A stretch of 64,000 nt of DNA from Sapria himalayana (GCA_029783825.1 JAREIK010000801.1:7911571-7975570), one strand, 5' to 3'; counted from the stretch's first letter, positions 46,351 through 58,139 are shown. Notes: generated by a model from the sequence alone, not told the origin. A program made the numbers and translations.

Positions 46351-46512
46351 AATTAGAAAAAATGGAAGTATAACAAAAACAAGCAAGTTTATTCTTTTTG
46401 CATAATAATGAATTTATAGGAAGCTAGCTTTGACAATGTAAAAATTAAAATCAAAAAAGTCTTGATCCAGCTGGGATATACAGCTATTACGGTTGGAAAA
46501 TATTTCTTAATA
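46351..46512 (-). repeat. 3' LTR of the nested copia element
   Basis: On the minus strand this LTR runs from 'TATTAAGAAATATTTTCC' to '...TTCTAATT'. The usual TG...CA ends appear as TA...(T/A)A. It is very similar to 51612-51771, with about ten substitutions and small indels. Confidence 0.9.
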
Positions 46513-46528
46513 CTCCCCCTCAAGTTGG
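46513..46528 (-). other. Polypurine tract of the nested copia element
   Basis: On the minus strand this reads CCAACTTGAGGGGGAG, immediately before the 3' LTR. Confidence 0.85.
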
Positions 46529-46567
46529 AAAGTGAATGTCATGGAGTCCCAACTTGCTGCATAAACT

Positions 46568-47271
46568 CTAAAAGTGATTTTTTTCTAAGTCCTTTGTAAA
46601 TATATAAGCCAACTGTGAGTTTGAAGGAACAAAGGAATGATCAATCATTCCTGTTTGTATTTTTTCTCGTACTATATGACAGTCTATTTTAATGTGCTTC
46701 GTACGTTCATGAAAGACAAGATTCGCCGTAATATGTAAAGCTGCTTGATTATCGCAAAATAATAGTATTGGAGTTGTTTGAGAGACCTTTAAATCATGTA
46801 GTATATAGCGTAACCATGTTAGCTCTAAACATGTATTAGTCATGGCTCGATACTCGACTTTAGCTGATGATCTAGAGACATTGGTTGTTTCTTGGACTTA
46901 CATGATATGAGAGAATTTCCAAGAAAGATGCAATATCTTGTAACTGATCTTCTTGTAGTGCGACAACCTCCACAATCCAAATCACAAAAAGATTTCAAAT
47001 TTAAACTGTTATTAGAAGGAATTAATAATCCCTGACCTGGGGTACCTTTGATGTATTTTAGGATTCGAATGGCAGAATTCCAATGTGGTATTCTAGGTTC
47101 TTGCATGAATCGGCTCAATGTGTGAATTGAGTAGACTATGTCGGGCCTTGTCACTGTCAGATAAATCAACCTTCCAATTAATCTTCTATACTTTATTGGA
47201 TCATTTAGCAATGCTCCATTAGTGGAAGTGAACTTCAAATTTTGCTCCATTGGTAAATTATTGGGATGCAT
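46568..47271 (-). pseudogene. copia RNase H region (nested element)
   Basis: The frame 46840-47271 carries 'KYRRLIGRLIYLTVTRPDIVYSIHTLSRFMQEP', 'AIRILKYIKGTPGQGLL', 'DLDCGGCRTTRRSVTRYCIFLG' and 'SCKSKKQ'. Frame 46568-46843 adds 'CLELTWLRYILHDLKVSQTTPILLFCDNQAALHI', 'ERTKHIKIDCHIVREKI' and 'QLAYIFTK'. This is standard copia RNase H. The join at about 46845 is a frameshift, and 'SAEAEYRA' is disturbed there. Asp of CDNQ is kept. Confidence 0.95.
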
Positions 47272-48135
47272 TCCTAAGAGTCATGTATCTTGTAAAATAT
47301 CCAACGCATACTTTCTTTGTGACATAAAAATTCCCTTTTTTGAACGAGAAAATTCAATACCTAGAAAGTACTTCAAGTCTCCAAGATCTTTAATATGGAA
47401 GTGTTTAAGAAGGAATTCTTTGAGGTGTTCCATTTCATGTAGATTATTTCTTGTGAGGAGTATGTCATCAACATATATGAGAATTACTGTAAAAGAATTA
47501 CCTTGAGCCTTGGTGAAAAGTGAATAATCAGTCTTTGATTGTTAATAACCAGCCTTTTGAATAATATCTGAGAATGTGGAAAACCAGTTTCTTGATGCTT
47601 ATTTAAGTCCATAAAAAGACTTGTTGAGCCGACATACAATGTTCTCCCCATGTTGGTGAAGACCATGTGGAGGTTCCATTTATACAACATCATGTAAATC
47701 ACCATGGAGGAAGGCATTTTGAGCATCCAATTGGTGGATGTACCAATGGCGTGTAGAAGCAATAGTAAGAGGACATCGAAGTGTTGTAAGTTTAGCTGTT
47801 GGTGAAAATGTTTCATGATACTAAATGGCTACAATTTGATTGTATTTCTTAGCAATGAGGCGAGCCTTGTGGCACTCAATGGTGCCATCAGATCAATATT
47901 TTATTTTGTAAACCCATTTACAATCGATCGGTTTATGGCCGATAGTCAGAGGGACTAGGCTATATGTGTTGTTGAATTGTAATGATGTTAATTCTATATG
48001 CATAGCTTGTCACCAATGTGGATCAAGGATAGCTTGAGAATAAGTTTTGGGCTCGATGTGTTTTGTGATGGTAGCTAAAAATATAGAATGAGAGGAATAT
48101 AAATGTGAGTAGGAAAGAAAATGTGAGAGTGGATA
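47272..48135 (-). pseudogene. copia reverse transcriptase (nested element)
   Basis: The catalytic 'IYVDDILLT' box is intact, encoded at 47464-47475 for YVDD. 'LKEFLLKHFHIKDLGDLKYFLGIEFSRSKKGIFMSQRKYALDIL' follows. The upstream RT fingers are broken across several frames (the frame 47484-47816 is off the RT frame and is a partial shadow). A stop (CTT GGG region near 47285) separates RT from RNase H. RT copies element RNA into DNA, but this copy cannot be translated. Confidence 0.9.
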
Positions 48136-49302
48136 TCAAGTACTTGTTTCAGAATTTGATGTTGAGGTAGATTGATTAGCTTGAGAGGATATCAGAAAGT
48201 CTTTATGCCATGTTGGAGGTCGCTTGGGTCGTGTTGACTGTCTTGGAGGGGGAATAGGTTCAGAAGGAATATCTAACGTGTCTGAAAGTGTTGGTGTAGT
48301 TTGCATATGTGTGGGAGATATCAGTTCATGTGTATTTGTTATTTCTATTTGCTCATATTGGTGAGAATGAGTGCTAGAAGGAACTGGTGGTATGATAGAC
48401 TGAGGTGGATGAAAAAGAAAAAATGGTTTCATGGAACTTGACATCACAGCTGATAAAAAATTTCTTAGTTTCCATGTCGTATAGTTTGTAACTTTGTATC
48501 CTTTTTGCCTAGTTGGATATCCAATAAAGATACATTTTTTGACACGTGATTCGAATTTATGAATTGGGTGTATAATGGTGGCGTAGCATAGACAACCAAA
48601 AACTTTTAAGTGATCAAGAGGGGGTGGATAATGATATAAAATTTCAAAAGGTGTTTTGTTTGAAAGCAATGGAGATTGTAACCGGTTAATGAGATAAATA
48701 GTAGTTAAAACACACTCTTCCCAAAAACGCAAAGATAAATGGGATTGAAAAAATAGTGATCGTGCTATAGTGAGAATGTGACGATGCTTCCTTTCGACAA
48801 CTCCATTTTGTTGTAGAGTATAAACACATGTGTGTTGATAAAAATATTTTTCATAGACATGAATTCAAGATTATTGTCTACTCTGACTGCTTTGACATAG
48901 ACATGAAATTGAGTATAAACAAAATCAATGAAAGATTTCAAAATATTTTGATCTCAGAATTGTGTTGCATAAGAAATATCCACGTGCATCTTGTAAAGTC
49001 ATCTACGATGGTAGGAAAGAATCGTTTCCCTGAGTGTGTGGGGACTTTGTGAGGACCCCAGATATCACAATATAATAAATCAAATAGAGCATGAGTTGAT
49101 ATGGAACTTAGTGGGAAAGAAAGTCATGGTTGTTTTGCCATAGGACAAATAGTACATTTATTGTCATAAAAATATTGTTTGAAGATAACAATGAAGAAGC
49201 TAATTTAAGACAAAATGATGATGGATGTCCATGACGCAAATGCCATAGATTGGAAGGGTGTGAAACTTGATGACAGATTGATGTTTTTTGCAATGGAGGC
49301 AT
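48136..49302 (-). pseudogene. copia integrase (nested element)
   Basis: The zinc-domain piece is at 49108-49302 ('LWHLRHGHPS...', 'CQ/FVLWQNNH'). The core near 48865 includes 'VRVDNNLEF', the counterpart of 'IRSDNG.EF'. The C-terminal frame 48136-48732 (198 codons) has 'FWEECVLTTIYLINRLQSPLLSNKTPFEILY', 'HLKVFGCLCYA', 'KCIFIGYPTRQKGYK' and a Pro-rich linker 'SEPIPPPRQSTRPKRPPTW' leading to RT. Stops and shifts divide it. The last 198 codons remain a clean open frame. Confidence 0.95.
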
Positions 49303-49536
49303 CTAATAGAGACCACTATGTTGTTTAATCGAGCCAATCATCTTCCCCGTAGCCAAGTCCTGTAGGACACAAAAGGTGGGAAAAAAATGACACAACATTT
49401 TAAAGCAGGTGGTAATTTTACTTACAGAAATTAGATTTAAACGAAAACTAGGAACACATAGAACATCATCTAAGGTGATATCAGAATTGAGAGATACGGT
49501 GCCAGTTGAAGTGATTGGGGTTGTAAATCCAGTTGG

Positions 49537-49761
49537 TTAATTAAAGATAGGTATTAATGAATTAGAAGTGATATGATTGGTGGCACCACTATCCAAAATC
49601 CAAGGCTTAGTGAATACAGAGTTAATTGAAGTATTTGAAAAAAGAGACAGACCTGTTGCATTTGCATAGGAGTTTAAATTATGGTTTGTACTTGTTAATG
49701 ATAGGGCATGAGAAAGTTGTTGAAGTTGATCTGTGGAGAATCCTTGCAAGATATTGACCAT
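49537..49761 (-). pseudogene. copia protease (nested element)
   Basis: The open frame ends with 'FTKPWILDSGATNHITSNS', the aspartic protease active-site block with D-S-G intact. The Asn/Ser-rich lead-in is the usual gag-protease linker. A stop or shift follows near 49537, before integrase. Confidence 0.95.
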
Positions 49762-49924
49762 GTCAAAAGTTTGGCTTGTTTGGTTATGTGTGAATTGAGT
49801 GGATTCTGTTGAATTAGCAGTAGGGAAAGAATTTCTTCGAAATCCTCATTGTGATTGACCTTGTCGGTTGCTTGTGATATTGGGTGTCCATGTGTTATTT
49901 TTGTATTTGCATCTATCATCAGTA

Positions 49925-50733
49925 TGTCCTTATTTATCACAGTATTTGCAATGAAACTTTAGAGTACGATAATTTTCAATGGTGTGACCTTATCTTTTAC
50001 AATGTTCACAAAGCTTGCCTTTTGATTTTGAGTAGTTTGAATTATTCTGAATTGTAGTAGCAATAGGAAAATTTTCAGTTGTTTTAGATGTCACTTATCA
50101 TTGCATTTCTTCTTGAATGATGAGGGAATAAGCTTGACGAACATTAGGCAATTGAGTTATCATGAGAATGTTTCTACGAACAATATTATAAGTATCATTA
50201 AGGCCCATGAGAAATTGCATCATCTGATCTTCTTCTCTTTGTTCGATGTGTACCTTCATTTGGTTGCAGGCGGGAATAGGTCGATATGTATCTAACTCAT
50301 CCCAAATATTTTTGAGTTTTATGAAATAGGCTGAGATTGTCATCGTGCTTTGTGAGAGAGAGGCTAGTAATTTTTGAATTTAATAAATTGCTGGTGCATT
50401 TTTTTGTGAAAATTGATCTTTGAAATCATCGCATACTTGGCGTGTCATTTTGGCATAAATAACCCCTTTGGCTAGATCAAGTTCCACTGAGTGGGTAAAC
50501 CATGATAAAATAATACTGTTGTATTGATTCCAAATGGCATATTCTATTGGATGCTCTATTTCAGAAGGTGGTTTAATTGACCCATCAATAAAGCCAATTT
50601 TGTTTTTGACTGTAAGGGCATGAATCATTGATTTACTCCATGATTGATAATTGGAGCCATTTAGTTTCGTTGGAACGAGTAAGTGATTGGGTTGATCTGA
50701 ATGATAGATGAAAAATAGATTGGAAGAATCCAT
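49925..50733 (-). pseudogene. copia gag with two zinc knuckles (nested element)
   Basis: Gag starts at 50733 with 'HSDQPNHLLVPTKLNGSNYQSWSKSM' and 'AKNKIGFIDG'-type sequence, open to 50380. After a stop and shift it continues in 50098-50343 ('LKNIWDELDTYRPIPAC', 'EEDQMMQFLMGLNDTYN'). Around 49925-50015 there are two CCHC knuckles, 'CEHCKR.GHTIENY' (last Cys lost) and 'CKYCDK.GHTDDRC' (intact), each with an internal stop. This is the nucleocapsid region of the retrotransposon. Confidence 0.95.
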
Positions 50734-51599
50734 AGTTGAAGAAGCTTTGATGGAGATTGGTATTATTGATATTTGTTGTGGGTTTTTTTTAACTGAAGTT
50801 CGACCGGATCATGCCCTAGGTTTTTTATTTTTTTTGCACAAGCCTCCTCATTTGTGAGCAGAGGCGTGAAATTTCTTCATGGCGCTTCAAAATTTCCTAC
50901 AGATGCGAGACTAGGCGTGAAGAACCGAGAAGAGACAAGATGAGCTTTTGTCGATATCAACGTGCGATCACCTGCAGATGTTGTCTAATATGCAAGAGTT
51001 GTTGGATTCACAGCAAGCTCATCTCGAGGATTGTTTCTGTATGAACTGCTTCGGTTGATGCGTCTGGTTGCGTCGTATGGATGGATCTTGAGGAAAGCCT
51101 TTCGGTTTCTTATACTTCGTGATCTCCTACTTCAAATTTATGGATTGTTTCTGCAGATGTAAGAATTTCTATATTATTCCTAGCAGTGTGAAATCAACCC
51201 ACTTTGTCAGTGAAGGATGTTGTTGATGGCTTTGGCCAACTTGGTGGCCCCTTCTGAGTTCCAGCAATTTCACAACTCCTTTAAGGACTCCAAAATGAGG
51301 ATCAATTATTTGGAGCTGGATCGCTGATATCCCGTGATGATTATAGAGATGTCGTGATAGAGCATTCTTGTAGTTTTGAAAAATTTTGAGATCTTGGATT
51401 TGGCTTGGCAACTTGAAGATTATGTAGAAAAAAGAAGGTAAGAGCAAAGAGTTGTATAAAAAAAATCAGTAGTTCCCTCAATACTTGAAAATCACAAAGA
51501 AGGAAGCAAGCCAAACAAAATGGCATTATTTAAATATACAAACTTCATTAGCAGCATCATTAATAGTTGTGAGTATAACACCTCAAAAAAAACAATCTT
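50734..51599 (-). other. Long leader of the nested copia element
   Basis: About 0.87 kb lies between the primer site and the gag start, unusually long for a small-LTR copia element. It is less AT-rich than its surroundings and contains an open frame at 51169-51447 (92 codons, 'LPSQIQDLKIFQNYKNALSRHLYNHHG...') with no recognised domain. It may be an untranslated leader or a captured piece of unrelated DNA. Confidence 0.55.
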
Positions 51600-51611
51600 C
51601 TTCTAATACCA
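51600..51611 (-). other. Primer-binding site of the nested copia element
   Basis: On the minus strand TGGTATTAGAAG follows the 5' LTR directly, a diverged match to the tRNA-iMet complement TGGTATCAGAGC. Confidence 0.85.
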
Positions 51612-51771
51612 TATTAGAAAAAATGGAAGTATAACAAAAGCAAGCAAGTTTATTCCTTTGCGTAACAATGAATTATAGGAAGCTAACTTTGACAATGTAG
51701 AAATCAAAATCAAAAAAGTCTTGATCCAGCTGGGATATACAACTATTACAGTTGGAAAATATTTCTTAATA
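51612..51771 (-). repeat. 5' LTR of the nested copia element
   Basis: This LTR is the partner of 46351-46512. On the minus strand it begins TATTAAGAAATATTTTCC and ends TTTTTTCTAATA. Confidence 0.9.
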
Positions 51772-52501
51772 CCAAAATCTCTTCGTCGAGCTAGATGGAG
51801 CTCATCATCGAGCTTCAGGAGTTCAAAGACGAGCCCTTCAGAGCTCCATCGAGCTCGTTTTAGAGCTCCAAGAGCTCTTCTTCGAGCTCGATGGAGCTCG
51901 ACAAAGAGCTCCCGGAGCTCATCAACGAGCTAAAGGAGTTTGACGGGGAAGATTTCGAGCTCCATCGATCTCGAAGACAAACTCCTGGAGCTCGACGATG
52001 AGCTCCATTGAGCTTTAGGAGATGGGAGCTGGCCGAGGGCGAGGCGAGGACCAATGGGAGAGAGCATAGGGCATGGCGAGGGCCAAAAGGAGAGGGCCGA
52101 TGTTAGAGGACGAGGCGAGGGCCGATGGGAGAGGGCAAATGTTAGAGGGCGAGGTGAGGGCCGATAGAATAGTGGGAAGGTTTTATTTAAAATTAATTAG
52201 TTGGACTAAATGTTAGTTTATTGATTTAATGAAGGATATTTTAGTATAAACGTAACAGAGCACCTCAAATTCCAATTTTTTTTGATTTTGATAATTTTTT
52301 TTCAAAATTTAAAATATTATTTTCAAATTCTTAAATATTTCTAAAGAATCACCCCAAAACATAATTCCCCCAAATAAAAAACTAAACTTTACCTGTAAAC
52401 AACATGTCGGCAGTTTTTAAATTTACACACTAACACAAACATATAATAATTAAAAAAATTGATTTTTTTAATAAAAAAATGAATTTTTTAATAAAATAAA
52501 T

Positions 52502-53160
52502 GATTTTTTTAAAAAACATGCTTGGTACACTCCACACAAAATAATTTAAAAAAAACTTATCTATTAATATTTGAAAAAAATACACCAAATTATTAACAAA
52601 TTAAACTTTTGTACATTCAAACATATAAATCATAATATACCCGTAATTAATTTTTACACCCTCCTCTCCACTCGCACCTCTCCTGTAAAACTCACCCCTC
52701 ACCCTCTCCTCTTGCCCTTTCCCCTCACTCTCTCTCCTTGCTCTCTCCATCGAGGTGGAGGAACTCATGGAGCTCCTTGATAGAGCTCCATGGAACTCCT
52801 CAGTTGAGTTAGATGGGGCTTAGTGGAGCTCCACGATCTTTTTGGAGCTCGTGGAGCTCCACAAAGAAGGTTAAGGAGCTCCAGCAAGCTCCTTCCCCTC
52901 AATGGAGAGGGTAAGAAGAAAGGATGAGGGGGGATTGGGCGAGGCGCAAGTTAAAGGGAGAATGTGAGGAGTGTGTTTTATAGGAGAGGGACAAGTGGAG
53001 AGGATAAAGTAAAAATCAATTAAGGGTATATTAGGATTTATATATTTTAGCGCATCAAATTTTAATTTGTTAATAATTTAGTATACTATTTTTCAAATAT
53101 TAATAGATGAGTTCATTTTTTAATTATTTTGTGAAGAGTGCATCAAAACTTGATTCCACC
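52502..53160. mobile_element. GAGCTC-core foldback element, copy 4 (boundaries approximate)
   Basis: TIRs of about 150 bp pair 'tggtacactccacacaaaataattta...ctattaatatttgaaaaa' on the left with the reverse complement of the right ('gatgcactcttcacaaaataatta...ctattaatatttgaaaaa'). Both continue to 'taatataccc.taattaatttttac'. The core (52650-52960) has the CACCCTCTCC arm, GAGCTC units and a GGAGAGGGTAAG arm. Candidate duplicated flanks are TAAAATAAAT (52492-52501) and TAAAATAATT (53161-53170). The extreme left end has drifted, so the start is uncertain by about 15 bp. It lies only about 120 bp beyond copy 3. Confidence 0.75.
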
Positions 53161-53179
53161 TAAAATAATTATATTTTTG

Positions 53180-56100
53180 TGTGCTAAAAGTAAGAAACAC
53201 AATTTTACACCAAAGTAACATGTTGACATTTAAAAAAATAGTAAAAAGTATATAAGTCACATCAACTTGTAATGGTGAACATTGAGATTCAAACTCATAT
53301 CATATATAATATAAAACATCCATCTACATCCAACAAATTAAAAACTAACAAATACATTATATATATAGTATTTGTATATATTTAAAATTTAAATAAATAG
53401 GAATATATAAACATAACATATATAATAATATAAACATAAATATATATAAATATATAAGCATAAACATATATAAATATATATAAATATATAAACAAAGACA
53501 TATATAAATATATTTTTGTTTTTCAAAAAATATTTTTATGTTTCATTTAAAAATTAAATTTCAATTGTAATTAAATTTTAATTTTTCAATCTTGATAAAT
53601 TTTTTATGTTTAGTTTTGCTAGAATTAAGTTTAAATTGTATTTAAATTTTTCGATGAACAAGTAGTTATCATAGCTAGTTCTAGTTGGTGCAGAACTATG
53701 TGATCCTGTTCATACAATTTTTAAAAAAAATTGGATGGTACTTTTTAAGTTTTCAATTTTGTAGTATACCCAAACTTAATTATTTTATGTTCTAATGTAT
53801 ATTTTAATTATTAATTTTTTTGGTCTTTTTTTAATATTATATATTTAAATTACTAAAACATATTTGATGCTTAAAATTTTCTATTTTTTGTTTTATTTTT
53901 GCTTTCTTTCCCCAATCATCATGCCGCCATGCATGTCTCAAGCACACCTTAAAAAGCAAGTCTGTTTTATTTCAAGAAAGATTTACATTTTGATATATCA
54001 AACACAAAATAATTAAAAAATATCTGCATTTTCATTAAAAAAAATTTAAAAATATATGCTTTGGTGCACTATAATTTGGAATCTTATGTTTTTGTAGATA
54101 TTTAAGCAAAAATAATAATTAATTTATAAACATAAACACTTATAAATAAATAAACATAAACATACATAAATATACAAGTATAAACATATATAGATATATA
54201 CACAGACATATGCAAATATATAAACATAAATATCTATATAAATATATAAACATAAACACATATAAATAAATAAATATTAAATATATATAAATATATCATC
54301 ATAGACATATAAAAATGATATGTTTTGACATTATTATTCATGGTTCAAATTCTAACTTGAACACTGACCTATTAGTTAGGGGGGCAAAGTCGGGTTTCTA
54401 GTCGGGTGCTTACATTATTCATGTGCACAAAAATATATTTATTTTACGTTTTGTTGTAAATTTTTGATTTTTGTAATATTTTTTAAAAAATATATATTTT
54501 TAAAATATTTTGTGTTTGACGTATCAGAATGCAAATATCTCTTATTTCAATACACACTAATTTTTTGTAATTTCTTTTTTTAAGTTTCATATGCACTCTA
54601 CAACCCACTTTTTTCAAAAACAAAAACATTTTGTTTTTTAAAAAATTATTATAATGTAAGCACCCAGTGGCCTACACTTTACATATAAAAATAATTAATT
54701 TTGACATAGTTATTTTTGACACGGTTAATAAAAAATATTATAATGTAAACACCCAATGGTCTACATAGTTAATAAAATAAAAAAGTATTACACCACATAC
54801 TAATTATTATATTTAAACAACAAAAAATTAAACCAGATTAAATTATTTTCTCGAGATAATTTAATTCTTCCTGTATATCCTACTCAGGTATACCTAACAA
54901 ATTATACATATAAACATTTATATGTTGATTTAGATATCATATATGCATTTATATATTTTTATATAAATATTTATAAACATAAATAATATTTTAAAAAACA
55001 ACAATAGTTTATATATGATTTATATATGTTTATTACACTAGATTATATAGGCAGTTTATAAACATTTTATATAAATTTATATACAATGTATATTAAGTTT
55101 ATATAAGTAGATTATATATAATTTATAAACATATATAAATGTATATATAGTTTATATATGTTATCAGCATTTATTAAACTCATATGGTTAAACATATAAA
55201 CATATATATGTATATATATATGTTTAAACTTATAACCTTATATATATGTTTATACATTTATATAAATGTCGTATGTGTATGCGATTTATTTTTGTTTTAT
55301 AATTTTAGAATTTGATGAATTTAGTTCACAAAAACTTAATTAGTTTAAAATTTCATGTATTTTTCTTGATTATGAAAAGTTTAGTTCAAACAAATAAAAT
55401 ATTTTATGTTTGGTGCACCTAACATCAAATCTTTCAATTATTTATATTCTAGTATATTCAAAAAGGAAAACTTAATAGTAATTTTACCCAACTAATTGAA
55501 ATATAAAAAAAAAATTAAAACAATAGATGAAAATAATATTATTGCATTATATATATAACATATACATATTTAAATATTTACAATCATTTAAATAAACACA
55601 TATGCATTTATATATAAACATATACATATTTATATATAATGTTATACAAATTTTATATAAATATTATAAATGTTTAACATTATATATATAACATATAAAA
55701 TATTTTATATATATAAAACTTGCGTATATTATTTTAGAAAAGAGTATCCTTTTATGTGTATATTGTTTTCAAAAATTAAATTGTCATTTTTTTTATGTTC
55801 TTTTATTCTAATATATGTATACAACTATTTTTTCGGTTTCCCTTTTTAATTTTAATTGTGCTAAAACATAAATATTTTTTTATGTATTTACTTATAAATA
55901 TGAAAAAAAAAAGTTTTTTTTTTAAAATAATTTCATTTCAATTAAGATTCACTTGGGTTTTACTTTTTTTTTTCCTCCTCATGTATTTATTAAAATAACT
56001 ACTTTTCTTAGCTGTTTTCCTAAAAAATGCATCTCCACCCTATTGGTATATGAAATTTCGTCAGCGAGTATCATTTTCATTTTTCAACTTAAAAGAAAAA

Positions 56101-57945
56101 AGAATCCTATGACCAAAAAAAAAAAGCATAAAGTATGTTATAATATTCGATCAAAAATAAAATGTTTATAAAAAAAATTAAAATATTTAATAATTATCAA
56201 AAAATGCACTCAAACTCTTAAACACGATTATGCCCCCTCGAGTCCATGATACATATGTAAAAAATAAAAATAAAAATAAAACTTAATTTCCAAGTTCAAA
56301 AACATTTTTTTTTTGAATTTATTTCACAAATTTAATGTCTGTGTGTTGATAAATATAAATAAATATATTTATAAATATATTTAAACCAGTTTATATGTTA
56401 TGAATATATATATAAACTAATATGTGTGTGTGTGTGTTTATTAACTAATATATATATATAAACTAATATATACATTTATAAATAAATATAAATGTATATT
56501 TATAAATAAATATACATTTAAACCAGTATTAAGTTTTCGAAAATATTTATACATATTAAATATTTATACATATTAAGTATTTATTTATTAATTATATATA
56601 ATAAATAAATATATTTATATATATTAAGTTTTCGAAAGAAATTTAGAAACAATATGATTTAGAATTTGAGAACTAAGATTTTATTTAAAAAAAAATATTT
56701 GATGTGTCACTGGCATTAAATTCAGTTTCTGATTTTAAATGAATTAAAAGATAAATATTTATTGTATATTATATTTTTGTATAATTATTAAATATTTAAG
56801 TATTTTAGGTTTTGAATATTTTATTTTTGAGATATAAAAACATAGTACTCGAAAAGAAAAACACATTAAAATTTAAAATACATCACCTAATATTACGGCT
56901 ATGCCCACCTGGCAATGGCAGTAGATAAGTAGGGTTAACGCATAAATTGACATCTTGCTTGCCTCTGCAATGTTGAAATTAAAGATGATATGACTGGTTT
57001 AGTTGTTGACTTGTTGGATGTTGGGTCACCATCCTTTTTCGGGTCCAACTCAGAATGTTTTTACGCCTATAACCTGAAATCGACGTATTTGTCATTGCCT
57101 TTATTTAGAAAAATAAAAAATAAATTAAATATTTTTCTAAAAAAGAAAATCCCTTAAAAACAATAAGAAAAAAATACAAAAACTAAAAATATTTAAGATT
57201 TGGTACAATTCTATGCGATAATACGAAAATAAACTCAATTATTTAAAAAAAATTAATTTTCTAAAAATATGTTTTCCAAAACATGATAACAATGTTTTCT
57301 AAAACACCATTCACATAAAAATAAATATTATTTTTCAATTGTATTTATAATAAATATATCTAATGTGTGTTTGGGGATAGATATGTATCTATAAATTTCA
57401 TTATATAACATATATATAATGATATATAAAATATTTTAAAAATGTTGAAAATTATATATCATTATATAGTTATATAGTTATGTAAGTATCTATATAGATA
57501 TAGATATAGATATAGATATAGATAGATATATATATATAATGATATATAGTTATATAGATATAACTATAAAATGATATCTATACATATAATGTTATAATAA
57601 ATATAAATGCTATTATATATAATGAAATATAGATACACTATATAGTTATATAGTTATATATCTGTATGTGTGTGTGTGTGTGTGTGTATCCAAATCTATA
57701 TATAGTTATATGCATATCTTATATAGTTACAGAGATATAATGATATAATGATATAATGATAATGATACATGGTTATATAAGTTTATAACTATTTTTACAT
57801 GAATATAGATATTATTATATAACTATATAATATATCTATAGTTTTTGACTTATGAAAAAGTTATACATACATATATATATCATTATATATATGTTATATA
57901 ATGAAATATATATCTATATATTTACTATTTATAATTTATCGGCTC
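53180..57945. repeat. AT-rich low-complexity region (TATA/TAAACA-type repeats)
   Basis: Long stretches consist of variations on 'catatataaatatataaacataaa' (53330-53520, 54120-54310, 54900-55280, 55540-55730, 56340-56630) and 'gatatagatata' (57400-57920). (TG)n lies at about 57663-57688 and (GATATA)n at 57491-57538. Small open frames at 55795-56171 are poly-Phe/Lys by-products. Apart from the foldback element at 53976-54541, I see no gene. The less AT-rich bit at 56890-57080 is unrecognised. Confidence 0.75.
53976..54541. mobile_element. Foldback element, 566 bp, AT-rich interior (Mutator-like)
   Basis: The left end 'gaaagatttacattttgatatatcaaacacaaaat' pairs with the reverse complement of the right end 'gagatatttgcattctgatacgtcaaacacaaaat'. 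The perfect 9-bp target duplication TTATTTCAA is at 53967-53975 and 54542-54550. The ends resemble those of the outer element at 7401-8707 ('atttgcattttggtatatcaaacataaaat'), so the two are one family, which shares no GAGCTC core. No coding sequence is present. Confidence 0.8.
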
Positions 57946-58139
57946 TCTTCAAGCTAATTGTATTTATCTAATCACCAAGATAACATTCCCTAATCACCCT
58001 GATCTCACCCTAATCACCCTGATATCTTTACCTAAAATACTAAAACTAAATTAATGAAAAATATTTCTCAAAATAAATGCACAATCAACTTTTATTTTAA
58101 TAATGTAATCACAATAATATATTAATCAACTTTTATTCA

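Larger units (their letters stand above)
46351..51771 (-). mobile_element. Ty1/copia retrotransposon, nearly complete but dead, nested in foldback element 3
   Basis: LTRs of about 160 bp (46351-46512 and 51612-51771) flank gag, protease, integrase, RT and RNase H in canonical copia order on the minus strand. The flanking 5-mers CCAAG (46346-46350) and CCAAA (51772-51776) form a 5-bp target duplication with one change. The primer site and polypurine tract sit in the right places. Short LTRs and the gag N-terminus 'LLVPTKLNGSNYQSWSKSM' suggest an Ale/Retrofit-type lineage, an inference only. About a dozen differences between LTRs by eye, and repeated frameshifts and stops in gag-pol, show that it is not young. 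Confidence 0.95.
45800..52371. mobile_element. GAGCTC-core foldback element, copy 3, split by a copia retrotransposon
   Basis: The left TIR starts 'gggggaattatggtttgggg' and the reverse complement of the right end starts 'gggggaattatgttttgggg'. They stay similar for about 150 bp, including 'acgtttatactaaaatg' and 'cttcattaaatca'. The 10-bp target duplication AAATAAAAAA is at 45790-45799 and 52372-52381. The TIR continues inward as CCTCGCCC-rich sequence on the left (45960-46070) and GGGCGAGG-rich sequence on the right (52030-52170). The GAGCTC core (46070-46350 and 51777-52020) is cut by the copia element at 46351-51771. Without it the foldback would be about 1.15 kb. It lies about 330 bp upstream of the response regulator TATA box. 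Confidence 0.85.

Noticed and set aside
55795..56171. Phe/Leu/Lys-rich open frames suggestive of a membrane protein
   Set aside because: They lie in poly-T/poly-A rich low-complexity DNA; no conserved block.
56150..56240. Another GAGCTC-family TIR ('aaaaatgcactcaaactctta...gccccctcg')
   Set aside because: It resembles an inner TIR segment, but no GAGCTC core or partner end was found within the following kilobases; at most a fragment.
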